A stretch of DNA of 64,000 nt. It comes from DASXVX01 sp036504075. GTDB lineage: Bacteria; Bacillota; Sulfobacillia; Symbiobacteriales; Symbiobacteriaceae. Below the pieces are notes generated by a model. The model saw only the letters and a list, made by a program, of their open reading frames with translations, made no database searches and was not told the origin of the DNA. This document shows positions 7,771 to 16,000 of the stretch, in pieces. Position 1 is the first letter of the stretch. The number at the start of each line of letters is the position of its first letter. A program made the position numbers and the translations under genes. Where the stretch lies: assembly GCA_036504075.1 (NCBI GenBank), contig DASXVX010000097.1:1-64000 (forward strand), given 5' to 3'.

Positions 7771-9072
7771 CTAGTACCGGTTCCGGCTCCGGTAGGCCGA
7801 AGTGGCGGAGTTGCGGGAGCTGAAAGTCCGTCCGTCGAAGCTGTCGGCACGCCTGCGGGACCGGCGCCGCCGGAGTGCCCGGCGGACAGCCCTGACCACC
7901 GCCCGGAAGACCAGAAGGCCCAGGAACGCAAGCGCCAGCCACTTGAGCGCCAGGCCGGCCCAGTGAAGGATCCCGGTTAACGGCGACGCCAGAACGGCCT
8001 GCGAAGGCAACACCGGCACGGTGGCCAGGAGGCGGTCGCCCTCCCGGACTTCCAGCGCACCCACTTGCTGGCCGGCAGTGACCGGAGCGGCCACATTCGG
8101 CGGCAACTTGGGTTGAATCGTCACCGCCGGCTGCCCGCCCCTGGGCACCGAAACCAGGAAATCGGCACCGGCTAACGCCGACACGCCCGGCGCCTTGCCG
8201 CCTGTGACCGGAACGGTACCGAACGGGGTGCCTTTCGCAAACAGCGGTTTCTGTTCGAACTCGCCGTAGCCGTAGTCCAGGAGGGCGATCATGTCGTTGT
8301 ACTGCGTGGCGGCCAGATTTTCGCCCATTACGACGCCTACCAGCAGGCGGTTGCCCCGTTTGGCCTCCACGACCAGGGTCAGGCCGGCCTCTTCCGTAAA
8401 GCCGGTCTTGCCGCCCATGGTGCCGTCGTAACGGGAGAGCATGGCGTCGTGATTGTAGTACGGGCCGTTCCGATCGCTCTTGCCGGGCCAGTAAAACTCC
8501 TTGGTTCCGGCAATCTTAAGCAGTGTGGGGTTGGCCAGCGCAGTCCGGGCGATGAGCGCCAGGTCCAGCGGCGTCGTGTAGTGGCCGGCGTCATGGAGAC
8601 CGTGCGGATTGGTGAAGTTACTGTGGGTGGCACCGATGCGCCTGGCCGTCTCGTTCATCCAGGCGACGAACTGGTCCGGCTTGCCGCCCCCCACGCCTTC
8701 AGCGATGGCCTGGGCGCAGTCGTTGCCCGACGAAAGCAGGAGACCGTACAGCAGGTATTCCAGCTTCTGCTTTTCGCCTCGCTCCAGGTAGCAGGAAGAG
8801 GAATCGAGGGGCAAGTCCACGGCCTTGCCGCTGATCTCGATCACCTGGTCCAGCTTGCCGTGCTCCACTGCGACCAGGGCGGTAAGAAGTTTGGTAGTAC
8901 TTGCGGGATAGGCTTTTACGTAGCCGTTTTGCTGGTAGAGGACCTGGCCGGATACGCCGTCCAGCAGCAGTACGCCGCGCGCGTGGGTAACGGGGCTGCC
9001 GGCCAGGGCGGGCAGGGCGACAGCAAGCCACAAAAGCGTCGCTGCCGCTCCCGTCACAACCTTCTTGTCCAA
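7771..9072 (-). CDS. D-alanyl-D-alanine carboxypeptidase (low-mass PBP, S11)
   Basis: The enzyme trims the terminal D-Ala from peptidoglycan stem peptides outside the membrane. The 433-residue product has a signal sequence (about 1-24) and the three penicillin-binding motifs STTK, SGN and KTG (in GGKTGFTEEAG). The LLSSGNDCAQAIAEG and NFTNPHGLHD segments are typical of DacF/DacA. A late hydrophobic helix and a very Arg-rich tail anchor it. TTG 9072 is preferred over an upstream ATG at 9120 because GGAGGAG stands eight bases before it. It is convergent with the methyltransferase and probably independent. Confidence 0.9.
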   Translation of the reverse strand: MDKKVVTGAAATLLWLAVALPALAGSPVTHARGVLLLDGVSGQVLYQQNGYVKAYPASTTKLLTALVAVEHGKLDQVIEISGKAVDLPLDSSSCYLERGEKQKLEYLLYGLLLSSGNDCAQAIAEGVGGGKPDQFVAWMNETARRIGATHSNFTNPHGLHDAGHYTTPLDLALIARTALANPTLLKIAGTKEFYWPGKSDRNGPYYNHDAMLSRYDGTMGGKTGFTEEAGLTLVVEAKRGNRLLVGVVMGENLAATQYNDMIALLDYGYGEFEQKPLFAKGTPFGTVPVTGGKAPGVSALAGADFLVSVPRGGQPAVTIQPKLPPNVAAPVTAGQQVGALEVREGDRLLATVPVLPSQAVLASPLTGILHWAGLALKWLALAFLGLLVFRAVVRAVRRALRRRRSRRRADSFDGRTFSSRNSATSAYRSRNRY

Positions 9073-9259
9073 GGGAGCAACTCCTCCATCCGGGAGTGCT
9101 AAACGACACACGGGTCCCATTGTGGAAACGAGTCCACAGGGTCACTGTGAATCGCTGGCACTTTGAATTCGCCTCAGGCAAAACGGAACCCTGCCGGAAA
9201 ACCTCCCCGGAAGCATCAGGGTGTGAGGACATCCGGCCCCCGAAAAAGAGGAGTTTTGC

Positions 9260-9307
9260 TTGCACGACACGAAGGAACTGGCTGATTTCCCCTCCCGGAA
9301 GGAGTGA
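9260..9307 (+). CDS. possible 15-residue leader peptide
   Basis: A TTG codon behind AAAGAGGAG opens a 15-codon frame that stops seven bases before the GTG of the nucleotidyltransferase gene. The end of the frame contains that gene's own ribosome site (GGAAGGAG). It may be a leader that couples translation, or it may be chance. No homologue is recalled. Confidence 0.25.
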   Translation: MHDTKELADFPSRKE

Positions 9308-9313
9308 ACGGGC

Positions 9314-10069
9314 GTGGCGGTTAATGTCATCTTACTAGCCGGCGCAGCCAATACGGGTCCTCTCAAAGAGGTCAGCACTGCCACTAACGAGGCGCTGATC
9401 GAGATCGGCGGGAAGCCTATGGTGCAGTACGTCGTTGACGCACTAAGGCAATCAAAAGAAGTCGATCGCATCGTCATCGTTGCGCCCCCCGGCGAACTGG
9501 AGCCACATGTAAAAGGCGATCGCCTGGAGTTCGTGCCCAGTGCCGGACACATTATCGACAACGTTCTCGTCGCTGCCCGTACCCTGCCCCGGGACGTGCA
9601 ACTGCTCCTCGCCACCAGTGACATTCCGCTGATCACCGGCGACATGATCGACGGCCTGGTTGCCCTTTGCCGCCAGAAGCCGGCGGACCTCTACTACCCC
9701 ATTGTCGAGAGGACCATGGGCGAGCACAAGTATCCGAACGTGAAGCGTACTTACGTAAACCTGAGGGAAGGCGTCTTCACCGGTGGCAACCTGTTCCTGG
9801 TGAACCCGGAGATCGTGGAAGGCGTGGCGCCCAGGGCCCGCAAGTTCCTGGATTACCGGAAAAATCCGGCGAAGATGGTGACGCTGCTCGGGCTGTCGTT
9901 CCTCCTCCGGTACATGGTGCTCAAGAATCTGACGCTGAAAGAACTGGAGGCCAAGGTCTCCAGCATGTGGGCAATTCATGGCGCCGTCATTATCTGCCCG
10001 TGGCCTGAAGTGGGCATTGACGTCGACAAGCCCAGCGACCTGCAACTGGCCCGGGCTGTCCTTTCCTAA
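9314..10069 (+). CDS. MobA-like NTP transferase family protein
   Basis: The 251-residue product has the Rossmann-like nucleotidyltransferase start NVILLAGAANTGPLKE, a GGKPMVQYVVDAL segment and TSDIPLITGDMIDGL carrying the metal-binding aspartate. It is a nucleotidyltransferase of the type often found next to ispE and purR in Clostridia. The sugar or alcohol phosphate substrate is unknown. The usual GxGTRM signature is relaxed (AANTGPLK), so activity is likely but the acceptor cannot be inferred. GTG 9314 follows GGAAGGAG. Confidence 0.8.
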   Translation: MAVNVILLAGAANTGPLKEVSTATNEALIEIGGKPMVQYVVDALRQSKEVDRIVIVAPPGELEPHVKGDRLEFVPSAGHIIDNVLVAARTLPRDVQLLLATSDIPLITGDMIDGLVALCRQKPADLYYPIVERTMGEHKYPNVKRTYVNLREGVFTGGNLFLVNPEIVEGVAPRARKFLDYRKNPAKMVTLLGLSFLLRYMVLKNLTLKELEAKVSSMWAIHGAVIICPWPEVGIDVDKPSDLQLARAVLS

Positions 10070-10074
10070 AATCG

Positions 10075-10941
10075 GTGAGTATGCCCCGACCTGAGAGTCG
10101 GGGCATTTCTACGGGGGCGAGGTCCACGGAGAAACTGAATCGGAGCCAGCGCCTGGTGCACATCATAAAGGTGCTGGTCGAACGGCCGGGGGAATTGATT
10201 CCCCTGAATTACTTTACGGAACGGTTCGAAGCAGCCAAGTCCACCATTTCGGAGGACCTGGCGCTGGTCAAGGAGACGCTGGAGGCCGGCGGCTCGGGTC
10301 TTGTAAAGACCCACCCCGGGGCCATCGGCGGAGTTCAGTACTGGCCTGTCCCTTCGGCGGATGAGGTCCGTTCCACGTTGGACGAACTCTGCCGGATGCT
10401 GGGCAATCCGTCTCGGGTGTTGCCGGGCGGCTTTGTGTACATGACGGATGTGGTCACGCATCCGGTCTGGAGCGCCCGCATCGGTGAGATTATGGCGGCC
10501 CGGTTCATCGGCGCGGCACCCGACGTGGTGCTGACGGTGGAGACCAAGGGCATCCCGCTGGCGCTGATGGTGGCCCGAGCGCTGGGAGTGCCCATGGTCT
10601 ATGCCCGCCGGGAAGGGCGGGTCACCGAAGGGGCGTCCTTTACCGTCCACTACATTTCCGGGTCTTCCCGGCGCATCAGTACCATGACCGTGGGGCTGCG
10701 GGCGCTCAAGCGCGACTCCCGGGTCCTGATCATCGACGACTTCATGAAGGCGGGCGCCACGGCCCGTGGCATGGTGGACCTGGTGACCGAACTGGGCGCC
10801 ACGGTGGCGGGGGTGGGCATTTTTGTGGCCACGGCAGAACCGCAGAAAAAGCGGGTCGATGAGTATGTCTCACTGCTCACGCTCGTAAAGGTGAACGAAG
10901 ACGAGCGCGTGGTGGAAATCGTTCCGGCCCTGCAGCCATGA
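10075..10941 (+). CDS. purR: purine operon repressor PurR
   Basis: The product (288 residues from GTG 10075) has an N-terminal winged helix (RSQRLVHIIKVLVERPGE, then FEAAKSTISEDLALVKE). A phosphoribosyltransferase-like domain follows with the PRPP loop LIIDDFMKAGATARGM. PurR of Gram-positives represses purine genes and is antagonised by PRPP. Homology to Bacillus PurR begins near RSQRL, so the first 20 or so residues are doubtful. A perfect 10-bp hairpin overlaps that stretch, and no good ribosome site precedes GTG 10075. The real start may be further in. Co-location with prs, the PRPP producer, fits its ligand. Confidence 0.9.
   Translation: MSMPRPESRGISTGARSTEKLNRSQRLVHIIKVLVERPGELIPLNYFTERFEAAKSTISEDLALVKETLEAGGSGLVKTHPGAIGGVQYWPVPSADEVRSTLDELCRMLGNPSRVLPGGFVYMTDVVTHPVWSARIGEIMAARFIGAAPDVVLTVETKGIPLALMVARALGVPMVYARREGRVTEGASFTVHYISGSSRRISTMTVGLRALKRDSRVLIIDDFMKAGATARGMVDLVTELGATVAGVGIFVATAEPQKKRVDEYVSLLTLVKVNEDERVVEIVPALQP
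10081..10110 (+). terminator. hairpin at the purR 5' end
   Basis: ATGCCCCGAC pairs perfectly with GTCGGGGCAT around a six-base loop, followed by TTTCT, 11 bases after the nucleotidyltransferase stop. It reads as an intrinsic terminator but overlaps the annotated N-terminus of purR. Either purR starts downstream of it, or it is an attenuator-like element at the purR start. Confidence 0.55.
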
Positions 10942-10964
10942 AACTTGCGATCGGGGGGACACGT

Positions 10965-11177
10965 ATGGACAAGCGACCGGCGAACTGGTTCCGGAATCTG
11001 GCCGTGGGGGCCGGAGTGTTGGCGGTGCTGATGGTGGGAGGCATGGAGGGCCTGCAGGGGGCAAATCTGGCCCTGTGGCTGCACCTTCCGCTGACGTTGC
11101 TGGTGCTCACAATCATGGGCGGCGGGGCCATGGTGGCCGGCGTGGCATTCTGCGAGTACCGGGCCCGGATGCATTGA
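10965..11177 (+). CDS. small two-helix membrane protein
   Basis: A 70-residue product with two hydrophobic segments (about 13-30 and 37-60) and a basic start. ATG 10965 is preferred because GGGGGGA precedes it. An in-frame ATG at 10938 overlaps the purR stop (ATGA) and would add nine residues. No family is recognised; position suggests co-transcription with purR. Confidence 0.5.
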   Translation: MDKRPANWFRNLAVGAGVLAVLMVGGMEGLQGANLALWLHLPLTLLVLTIMGGGAMVAGVAFCEYRARMH

Positions 11178-11288
11178 CCCAACTGTTGGAGCAGGCTGCA
11201 CGGACTTACGGGTGTCAAACCTGATAGCCTGAGCCCTTGCGCCCGTGGAACTGTAGGCGAACAAGTTCTAAAACTTGATTATCCTGGC

Positions 11289-11315
11289 AGGAAAAACCTG
11301 GCAAAAGATGGAAAT
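11289..11315 (+). promoter_or_regulatory. candidate sigma-H promoter of spoVG
   Basis: AGGAAAA (11289-11295) and a GGAAAT box (11310-11315) have a spacing close to that of sigma-H promoters (AGGA, then GAAT). In B. subtilis spoVG is a classic sigma-H gene. The -10 box carries one extra A relative to consensus. Confidence 0.4.
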
Positions 11316-11347
11316 CATCTTATACAACCGTTGAGGAGGTTTTGCCT

Positions 11348-11626
11348 GTGCAGGTTACCGATGTCCGTGTCCGGAAAGCCACCGGTACAGAGAGCAAGCT
11401 CAAGGCCTATTGTTCCGTGGTGCTCGACGGCATGTTTGTCGTGCACGACGTTCGCGTGGTGGAGGGCGTCAACGGGATGTTTGTTTCCATGCCACGGCGC
11501 AAGACGAATGAAGGTGAGTTCAAGGACCTCGCTCATCCCATTACCGCCGAGGCCCGTGAGATGATCCAGCGGGCCGTGCTCGACGCTTACTTTGAGGCTG
11601 AGCGCAAGGAGACGGTGATCGCGTAA
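11348..11626 (+). CDS. spoVG: SpoVG RNA/DNA-binding regulator
   Basis: The 92-residue product matches SpoVG: VTDVRVRK at the start, FVVHDVRVVEG, FVSMPRRKT and GEFKDLAHPIT. SpoVG binds nucleic acid and modulates cell division, sporulation and, in pathogens, virulence genes. GTG 11348 lies eight bases from GAGGAGG; an in-frame TTG at 11342 would be too close. It has its own promoter region and terminator, so it is transcribed alone. Confidence 0.95.
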   Translation: MQVTDVRVRKATGTESKLKAYCSVVLDGMFVVHDVRVVEGVNGMFVSMPRRKTNEGEFKDLAHPITAEAREMIQRAVLDAYFEAERKETVIA

Positions 11627-11635
11627 CCTGGCCGT

Positions 11636-11682
11636 TGGACCCCCCAGGCTGCAAGGCAGCCCGGGGGGTCCACTTTGTTCTC
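11636..11682 (+). terminator. intrinsic terminator of spoVG
   Basis: A 17-bp stem with a single mismatch (arm TGGACCCCCCAGGCTGC) and an AAG loop is followed by the T-rich CTTTGTTCTCT. Confidence 0.85.
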
Positions 11683-11727
11683 TCAATCGAGCTTGAAACT
11701 GACGGAGTCCTTCGTAGTCCTTTTGCT

Positions 11728-11755
11728 TTGTCAGGCTAAATGACTATGGTATAAT
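11728..11755 (+). promoter_or_regulatory. sigma-A promoter of glmU-prs
   Basis: TTGTCA (11728-11733) and TATAAT (11750-11755) are 16 bases apart, with an extended -10 (TGG). It lies 30 bases before glmU. Confidence 0.7.
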
Positions 11756-11785
11756 GTCTGCGGACTAAACCCAGGGGGGGGTTCC

Positions 11786-13201
11786 ATGTCGAACACCACG
11801 GTTGTCATTCTGGCCGCCGGACACGGTAAGCGCATGAAGTCGAACTTGATTAAGGTCATGCACCCGCTCGCCGGGAAGCCCATGATCGGGCATGTAGTCG
11901 ACAACGCCCGCCGCGCCGGTTTCAACGATATCGTTGTGGTGGTGGGCTTTCAGCAGGAACGCCTGCGTGCCTACCTGGGGGATTCCGTTAAATACGCCGT
12001 GCAGACGGAACAGTTGGGGACCGGTCATGCGATGCTGCAGGCCGAGCCCTTTATTGATGCCAAGCCGGACGGCGATGTCTTTGTCATGCTCGGCGATAAT
12101 CCATTCCTGAAGGCGGAGACCATTCACCGGTTGTTCAAACAGCACCACGAATCCGGTGCCAGCGCCACGCTCCTGACCGCCAGGGTCAGTGACCCCACGG
12201 GGCTGGGCCGGATCATCCGGGATTCGGCAACCGGACAATACCTCGGGACCGTGGAGGAGAAGGACGCCACACCGGAACAGAAGAAAATCCAGGAAATCTG
12301 GCCGGGGGTGGCCGTCTTCCGCCGGCAGGGCCTGGTAGACGTGCTCAAGCGGCTGGACAACAACAACGCCCAGCGGGAGTACTACCTCCCCCAGACCTTT
12401 GAGATTTTATCCCGGGACGGCCGGCGGGTGGAGGCGGCGCTGGAAGCCTCCGAAGCCGAGGCGATCGCGCCCAACGACCGGGTCAAGTGGGCGGAGGCGG
12501 AGGCGCGCATCCGCTGGGACATCCTGGAGCGGCATATGCTCGAAGGCGTCACGATCATCGATCCCAGGTCGACCTTTATCGACGAGGACGTCCAGATCGG
12601 GCAGGACACGGTCATCTGGCCGAACACGTTCATTCACGGTCACACGGTCATTGGCACCGACTGCGTTATCGGGCCCGGGTCCACCGTCGTCTCCTGCCGC
12701 ATCGCCGATAAGGTGAAAATCCATCAGTCGGTGGTGGAGCAATCGGCGATCGGGCCGGGCTGTGTAATCGGGCCCATGGCCCACTTGCGGCCGGGCTGCG
12801 ATCTGGAAGGCGACGTGGAGATCGGCAACTACGCCGAACTCAAAAAAGCAAAAGTCGGGCGTGGCGTAAAATGCCACCACCACTCCTATATGGGCGATGT
12901 GACCATTGGCGAGCGAGCCAACATTGGCGCCGGCGCCATCACCGCCAATTACAACGGCTACGAGAAGTTCGCAACGACGATCGGGGTACAGGCGTTTGTG
13001 GGTACCAACGTCAACCTGATCGCCCCCATCACAATTGGAGACGGCGCCCTGGTGGCAGCCGGCTCTTCAATCGGTCGGAGTGTCCCGCCGGATGCACTGG
13101 CAGTCGAACGGGCCGAACCGATCGTTAAAGAGGGCGGAGCAGCGCGGCTCAAGGCGCGATACCGGGCCCGCAAAGAGGCCAAAAGCAGGGAGGGCGTCTG
13201 A
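11786..13201 (+). CDS. glmU: bifunctional GlmU (GlcN-1-P acetyltransferase / GlcNAc-1-P uridyltransferase)
   Basis: GlmU makes UDP-N-acetylglucosamine, precursor of peptidoglycan and teichoic acids. The 471-residue product has an N-terminal uridyltransferase domain (VVILAAGHGKRMKS at about 6-19, TEQLGTGHAM, MLGDNPFL) and a C-terminal left-handed beta-helix of hexapeptide repeats. The acetyltransferase residues are in NYAELKKAKVGRG and ANYNGYEK. Length is normal. It begins an operon with prs, whose start is two bases after the glmU stop. Confidence 0.96.
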   Translation: MSNTTVVILAAGHGKRMKSNLIKVMHPLAGKPMIGHVVDNARRAGFNDIVVVVGFQQERLRAYLGDSVKYAVQTEQLGTGHAMLQAEPFIDAKPDGDVFVMLGDNPFLKAETIHRLFKQHHESGASATLLTARVSDPTGLGRIIRDSATGQYLGTVEEKDATPEQKKIQEIWPGVAVFRRQGLVDVLKRLDNNNAQREYYLPQTFEILSRDGRRVEAALEASEAEAIAPNDRVKWAEAEARIRWDILERHMLEGVTIIDPRSTFIDEDVQIGQDTVIWPNTFIHGHTVIGTDCVIGPGSTVVSCRIADKVKIHQSVVEQSAIGPGCVIGPMAHLRPGCDLEGDVEIGNYAELKKAKVGRGVKCHHHSYMGDVTIGERANIGAGAITANYNGYEKFATTIGVQAFVGTNVNLIAPITIGDGALVAAGSSIGRSVPPDALAVERAEPIVKEGGAARLKARYRARKEAKSREGV

Positions 13202-13203
13202 AA

Positions 13204-14181
13204 GTGGTACCGTATCCGGACCGTAAGCTGAAAATCTTCTCGGGCAACGCAAACCTCCCCTTGGCCCAAGCAATCGTGGAGCAGATGGGGATCCGGCTTG
13301 GTGACATGAACGTGAGCCGTTTCTCTAACGGCGAGATCCGGGTGGACATCAACGAGAGTGTTCGCGGGGCCGACTGTTTCGTGCTCCAGACCAGTGCACA
13401 TCCGGTGAACGAAAACCTGATGGAGTTGCTGATCATCGGTGATGCCCTGCGCCGGGCCAGTGCCCGGCGGATTACGGCGGTTGTGCCGAACTTCTTCTAT
13501 GCCCGCCAGGACCGCAAGGCCCGGGGCCGGGAGCCGATCACGGCCAAGCTGGTGGCGAATATTATCGGCACGGCGGGGTTCCGGCGGCTTCTGACGATCG
13601 ACCTGCATGCGGCGCAGATCATGGGCTTCTTCGATGTGCCGGTGGATCACCTCAAGGCGGGTCCGCTCCTGGCCGAATACTTTAAGAAGAAGCACCTGCC
13701 TAACGCCGTGGTCGTTTCGCCGGACAGCGGCGGCGTGCCCAGGGCTCGGGAGTTGGCCGAGCGGCTGGGCGTGAGCCTGGCGATCATCGACAAGCGGCGT
13801 CCGGAGCCGAATGTGCTCGAGGTTATGAACATCATCGGCGACGTGGCGGGCAAGCAGGCGATCATGATCGACGACTTGATCGACACCGCCGGTACCATCG
13901 TCCAGGGTGCAGAAGCGGTTCTGGCCCGGGGTGCGACGGAAGTCTACGCCGCCTGTACGCATGCGGTGTTCAGCGGGTCGGCTTACGATCGGCTGGCCAA
14001 CAGTCCTTTCAAGGAAATCGTCATCACGGACACAACGCCGGCCGACGGGAGCAAGCTGGGGGACAAGCTGAAGGTCGTCTCCATGGCTTCGCTGCTGGCG
14101 AAGGCCATGATCCGCATCCACGAGGACCTGAGCGTCTCCAAGATCTTTGAAGAGGAGATCCGGCCGCAGACTGAGGACTAA
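13204..14181 (+). CDS. prs: ribose-phosphate pyrophosphokinase (PRPP synthase)
   Basis: Prs makes PRPP from ribose 5-phosphate and ATP for nucleotide, histidine and tryptophan synthesis. The 325-residue product shows RFSNGEIRVDINESVRG, the ATP loop FFYARQDRKARGREPITAK, the metal site TIDLHAAQIMGFFD and the PRPP signature MIDDLIDTAGT. GTG 13204 follows GGGAGGG at the end of glmU, so translation is coupled. The order glmU-prs-pth is conserved, but the ribosomal L25/ctc gene usually between prs and pth is missing. Confidence 0.96.
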   Translation: MVPYPDRKLKIFSGNANLPLAQAIVEQMGIRLGDMNVSRFSNGEIRVDINESVRGADCFVLQTSAHPVNENLMELLIIGDALRRASARRITAVVPNFFYARQDRKARGREPITAKLVANIIGTAGFRRLLTIDLHAAQIMGFFDVPVDHLKAGPLLAEYFKKKHLPNAVVVSPDSGGVPRARELAERLGVSLAIIDKRRPEPNVLEVMNIIGDVAGKQAIMIDDLIDTAGTIVQGAEAVLARGATEVYAACTHAVFSGSAYDRLANSPFKEIVITDTTPADGSKLGDKLKVVSMASLLAKAMIRIHEDLSVSKIFEEEIRPQTED

Positions 14182-14198
14182 TCTTATAGCGATATACA

Positions 14199-14231
14199 GG
14201 CCGTCCCGACAGCGGGGCGGCCTTCCTTTCT
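14199..14231 (+). terminator. intrinsic terminator of glmU-prs
   Basis: GGCCGTCCCG pairs with CGGGGCGGCC (one G-U) around ACAG, followed by TTCCTTTCT. Confidence 0.8.
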
Positions 14232-14243
14232 ACTCGTGGCGAA

Positions 14244-14329
14244 GGCGGGGGTTTGCGCTGCGACATTCGGAGGCGCAGCCTCCGGGGAGCAAGCAGGCCC
14301 CCGCCGTAGCCCCCCGTTTTCCGGGGGCT
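14244..14329 (+). other. multi-hairpin structured leader before pth
   Basis: Three nested or adjacent helices can form. GGCGGGGG (14244-14251) pairs with CCCCCGCC (14298-14305). It encloses CGGAGGC with GCCTCCG (14268-14284) and TTGC with GCAA. A separate AGCCCCC/GGGGGCT hairpin spans 14308-14329. The region has no open reading frame of merit. It may be a leader RNA of pth or a dispersed palindromic repeat; no known RNA family was recognised. Confidence 0.45.
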
Positions 14330-14383
14330 GGGTGCTGTGGTACAGTAAAGGGTGTTAACTATCCGTGGAATGGAGCAAGTGGG

Positions 14384-14950
14384 ATGAAGCTGATTGTCGG
14401 TCTCGGGAATCCGGGTGCCAAGTATGCCAACACCCGCCACAACGTGGGCTGGATGGCGCTGGACGCGTTCGCCAAAAAGCGCGGCGTGACTACGGACAAA
14501 AACGGCTTTCACGGTGTCTACGGGGAAATCAGGGGCGCCACGCCGGATGAGCGGGTGATTCTCCTCAAGCCCCTGACCTATATGAACCTGAGCGGGCAGG
14601 CCGTGGCGGCTGCTGCCCGCTTCTTTAAGGTTGCCCAGGCGGATCTGCTGGTGATCTACGACGACCTGGACCTGGCACCAGGAAAGCTGCGCATGCGGGA
14701 GAAGGGTAGCGCCGGCGGGCACAACGGCATGAAATCGATTATTCAGGACCTGGGGACGCAGGAGTTTCCCCGCCTGCGCCTCGGTATCGGCCGACCGGCG
14801 CCGGGCTGGGAGGTCGTGGACTGGGTGCTGACCTCTTTCAAGGGCGATGACGAAGCCGCCATCGCCGGGGCGCTGCCCAAAGCGGTGGAGGCCGTGGAGT
14901 GCTGGCTGTCCGAGGGCCTCCTGCAGGCGATGACCAGGTTTAACGGCTGA
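14384..14950 (+). CDS. pth: peptidyl-tRNA hydrolase
   Basis: Pth frees tRNA from stalled peptidyl-tRNA. The 188-residue product has the family start IVGLGNPGAKYANTRHNVGW with the catalytic His (HNVGW), then LLKPLTYMNLSG, the Asp in YDDLDLAPGKLR and GSAGGHNGMKSI. ATG 14384 follows a GGAG site. It sits, as usual, upstream of mfd, but the anti-sigma gene fin found between them in B. subtilis is not present. Confidence 0.95.
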   Translation: MKLIVGLGNPGAKYANTRHNVGWMALDAFAKKRGVTTDKNGFHGVYGEIRGATPDERVILLKPLTYMNLSGQAVAAAARFFKVAQADLLVIYDDLDLAPGKLRMREKGSAGGHNGMKSIIQDLGTQEFPRLRLGIGRPAPGWEVVDWVLTSFKGDDEAAIAGALPKAVEAVECWLSEGLLQAMTRFNG

Positions 14951-14962
14951 CCGCAGGCGGGG

Positions 14963-15994
14963 GTGGCTTCGGCCATGGATCTACCGGCCTCTGTTACGGA
15001 GTTGGTGGCACGGGTCACGGGTGGCAGCGGCGACGGCTGGGATATGGCGGAGATTCACGGCGGGCAAAGTGGCAGCCAGGTATACCGGTTGAGCCCACCC
15101 GCCGGGGAGCCCCTCATTCTCAAGGTGCTGGACCCGAACCGGGTGCCGGCCCACCTGGCGGAAGATTACCCCGGCATCGGGAGCAGCGAATTCCGGTTCT
15201 ACCGGGAACTGATGCCCAGGCTGGGACTGCCGGGACCCCGGATTCTGGCGGCGGAGCGATTGCCGGGCGGCGGCTCATGCCTGCTTATGCAGGACCTGAC
15301 CGTCGCCCATTGGATTCCGTCGGCGGATCATTGCTGGACGGACGCGGAACTGCGGTCAGTGCTGGCGACCTACGCCCTGCTGCACGGCCGGTCGCTGCGG
15401 CTGTTTCAGCGTGAGCCGCCTCCCGCATGGCTGCAAGCAGATCCCCGGCGGGAGTATGACCCCGACCTGGTATTGGCATGCCTCGGCAGGCTGACCGGGA
15501 ACGACCTGACCTGCGACCGGGCGGAACCGCTCCGCACGGCCAGGGGTCTCGCCGCTCTGGTCCGGGAGGTCGCGCGGGCGCTGGATCACGAGCCGTCGGT
15601 CGTGCTGTACAACGACTTTTACCCGTCGAACGTGGCCCTGCCGCGGGACGGCGGCCCGGCGAGGCTGTTCGACTGGCAACTGGTGGGCCGGGGACCGCTG
15701 CACATGGACATCTGCAATATCGGGCTCACTGGACGGGATGCCGCCTTCGCAGGAGTCGACCGTGAGGGCCTGCTGGACTATTACCTGGAGTTACTGGCTC
15801 AGGAAAGCAGGGTTCTGCCGGACCATGCCGAGTTTCGGGAGCGGTGCCGGTTTGCCGACCTTCTGGGCTGGGGGGTTTTCATGCCGCGGATTGTCAAGGC
15901 CGTGGAACGGGCCGGTCAGCAAGGAGGCAGGTTCTCTCCGTGGATGGACCATTGCCTACAGGAGTGCCTGCGAAGCTGGGCGGAGGCGCTGTAA
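14963..15994 (+). CDS. APH-type phosphotransferase family protein
   Basis: The 343-residue product has the fold of aminoglycoside phosphotransferase/choline-kinase-like enzymes: a P-loop-like GGQSGSQVYRL (about 31), LILKVLDP with the ATP lysine, and the catalytic loop YNDFYPSNVAL followed by LFDWQLVGRG with the metal Asp. The catalytic Asp and Asn are kept, but the usual His of HxD is replaced by Tyr-Asn. Substrate unknown; the family covers antibiotics, sugars and small metabolites. It starts 12 bases after pth. GTG 14963 or ATG 14975 could be the start. Confidence 0.75.
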   Translation: MASAMDLPASVTELVARVTGGSGDGWDMAEIHGGQSGSQVYRLSPPAGEPLILKVLDPNRVPAHLAEDYPGIGSSEFRFYRELMPRLGLPGPRILAAERLPGGGSCLLMQDLTVAHWIPSADHCWTDAELRSVLATYALLHGRSLRLFQREPPPAWLQADPRREYDPDLVLACLGRLTGNDLTCDRAEPLRTARGLAALVREVARALDHEPSVVLYNDFYPSNVALPRDGGPARLFDWQLVGRGPLHMDICNIGLTGRDAAFAGVDREGLLDYYLELLAQESRVLPDHAEFRERCRFADLLGWGVFMPRIVKAVERAGQQGGRFSPWMDHCLQECLRSWAEAL

Positions 15995-16000
15995 GACTGG

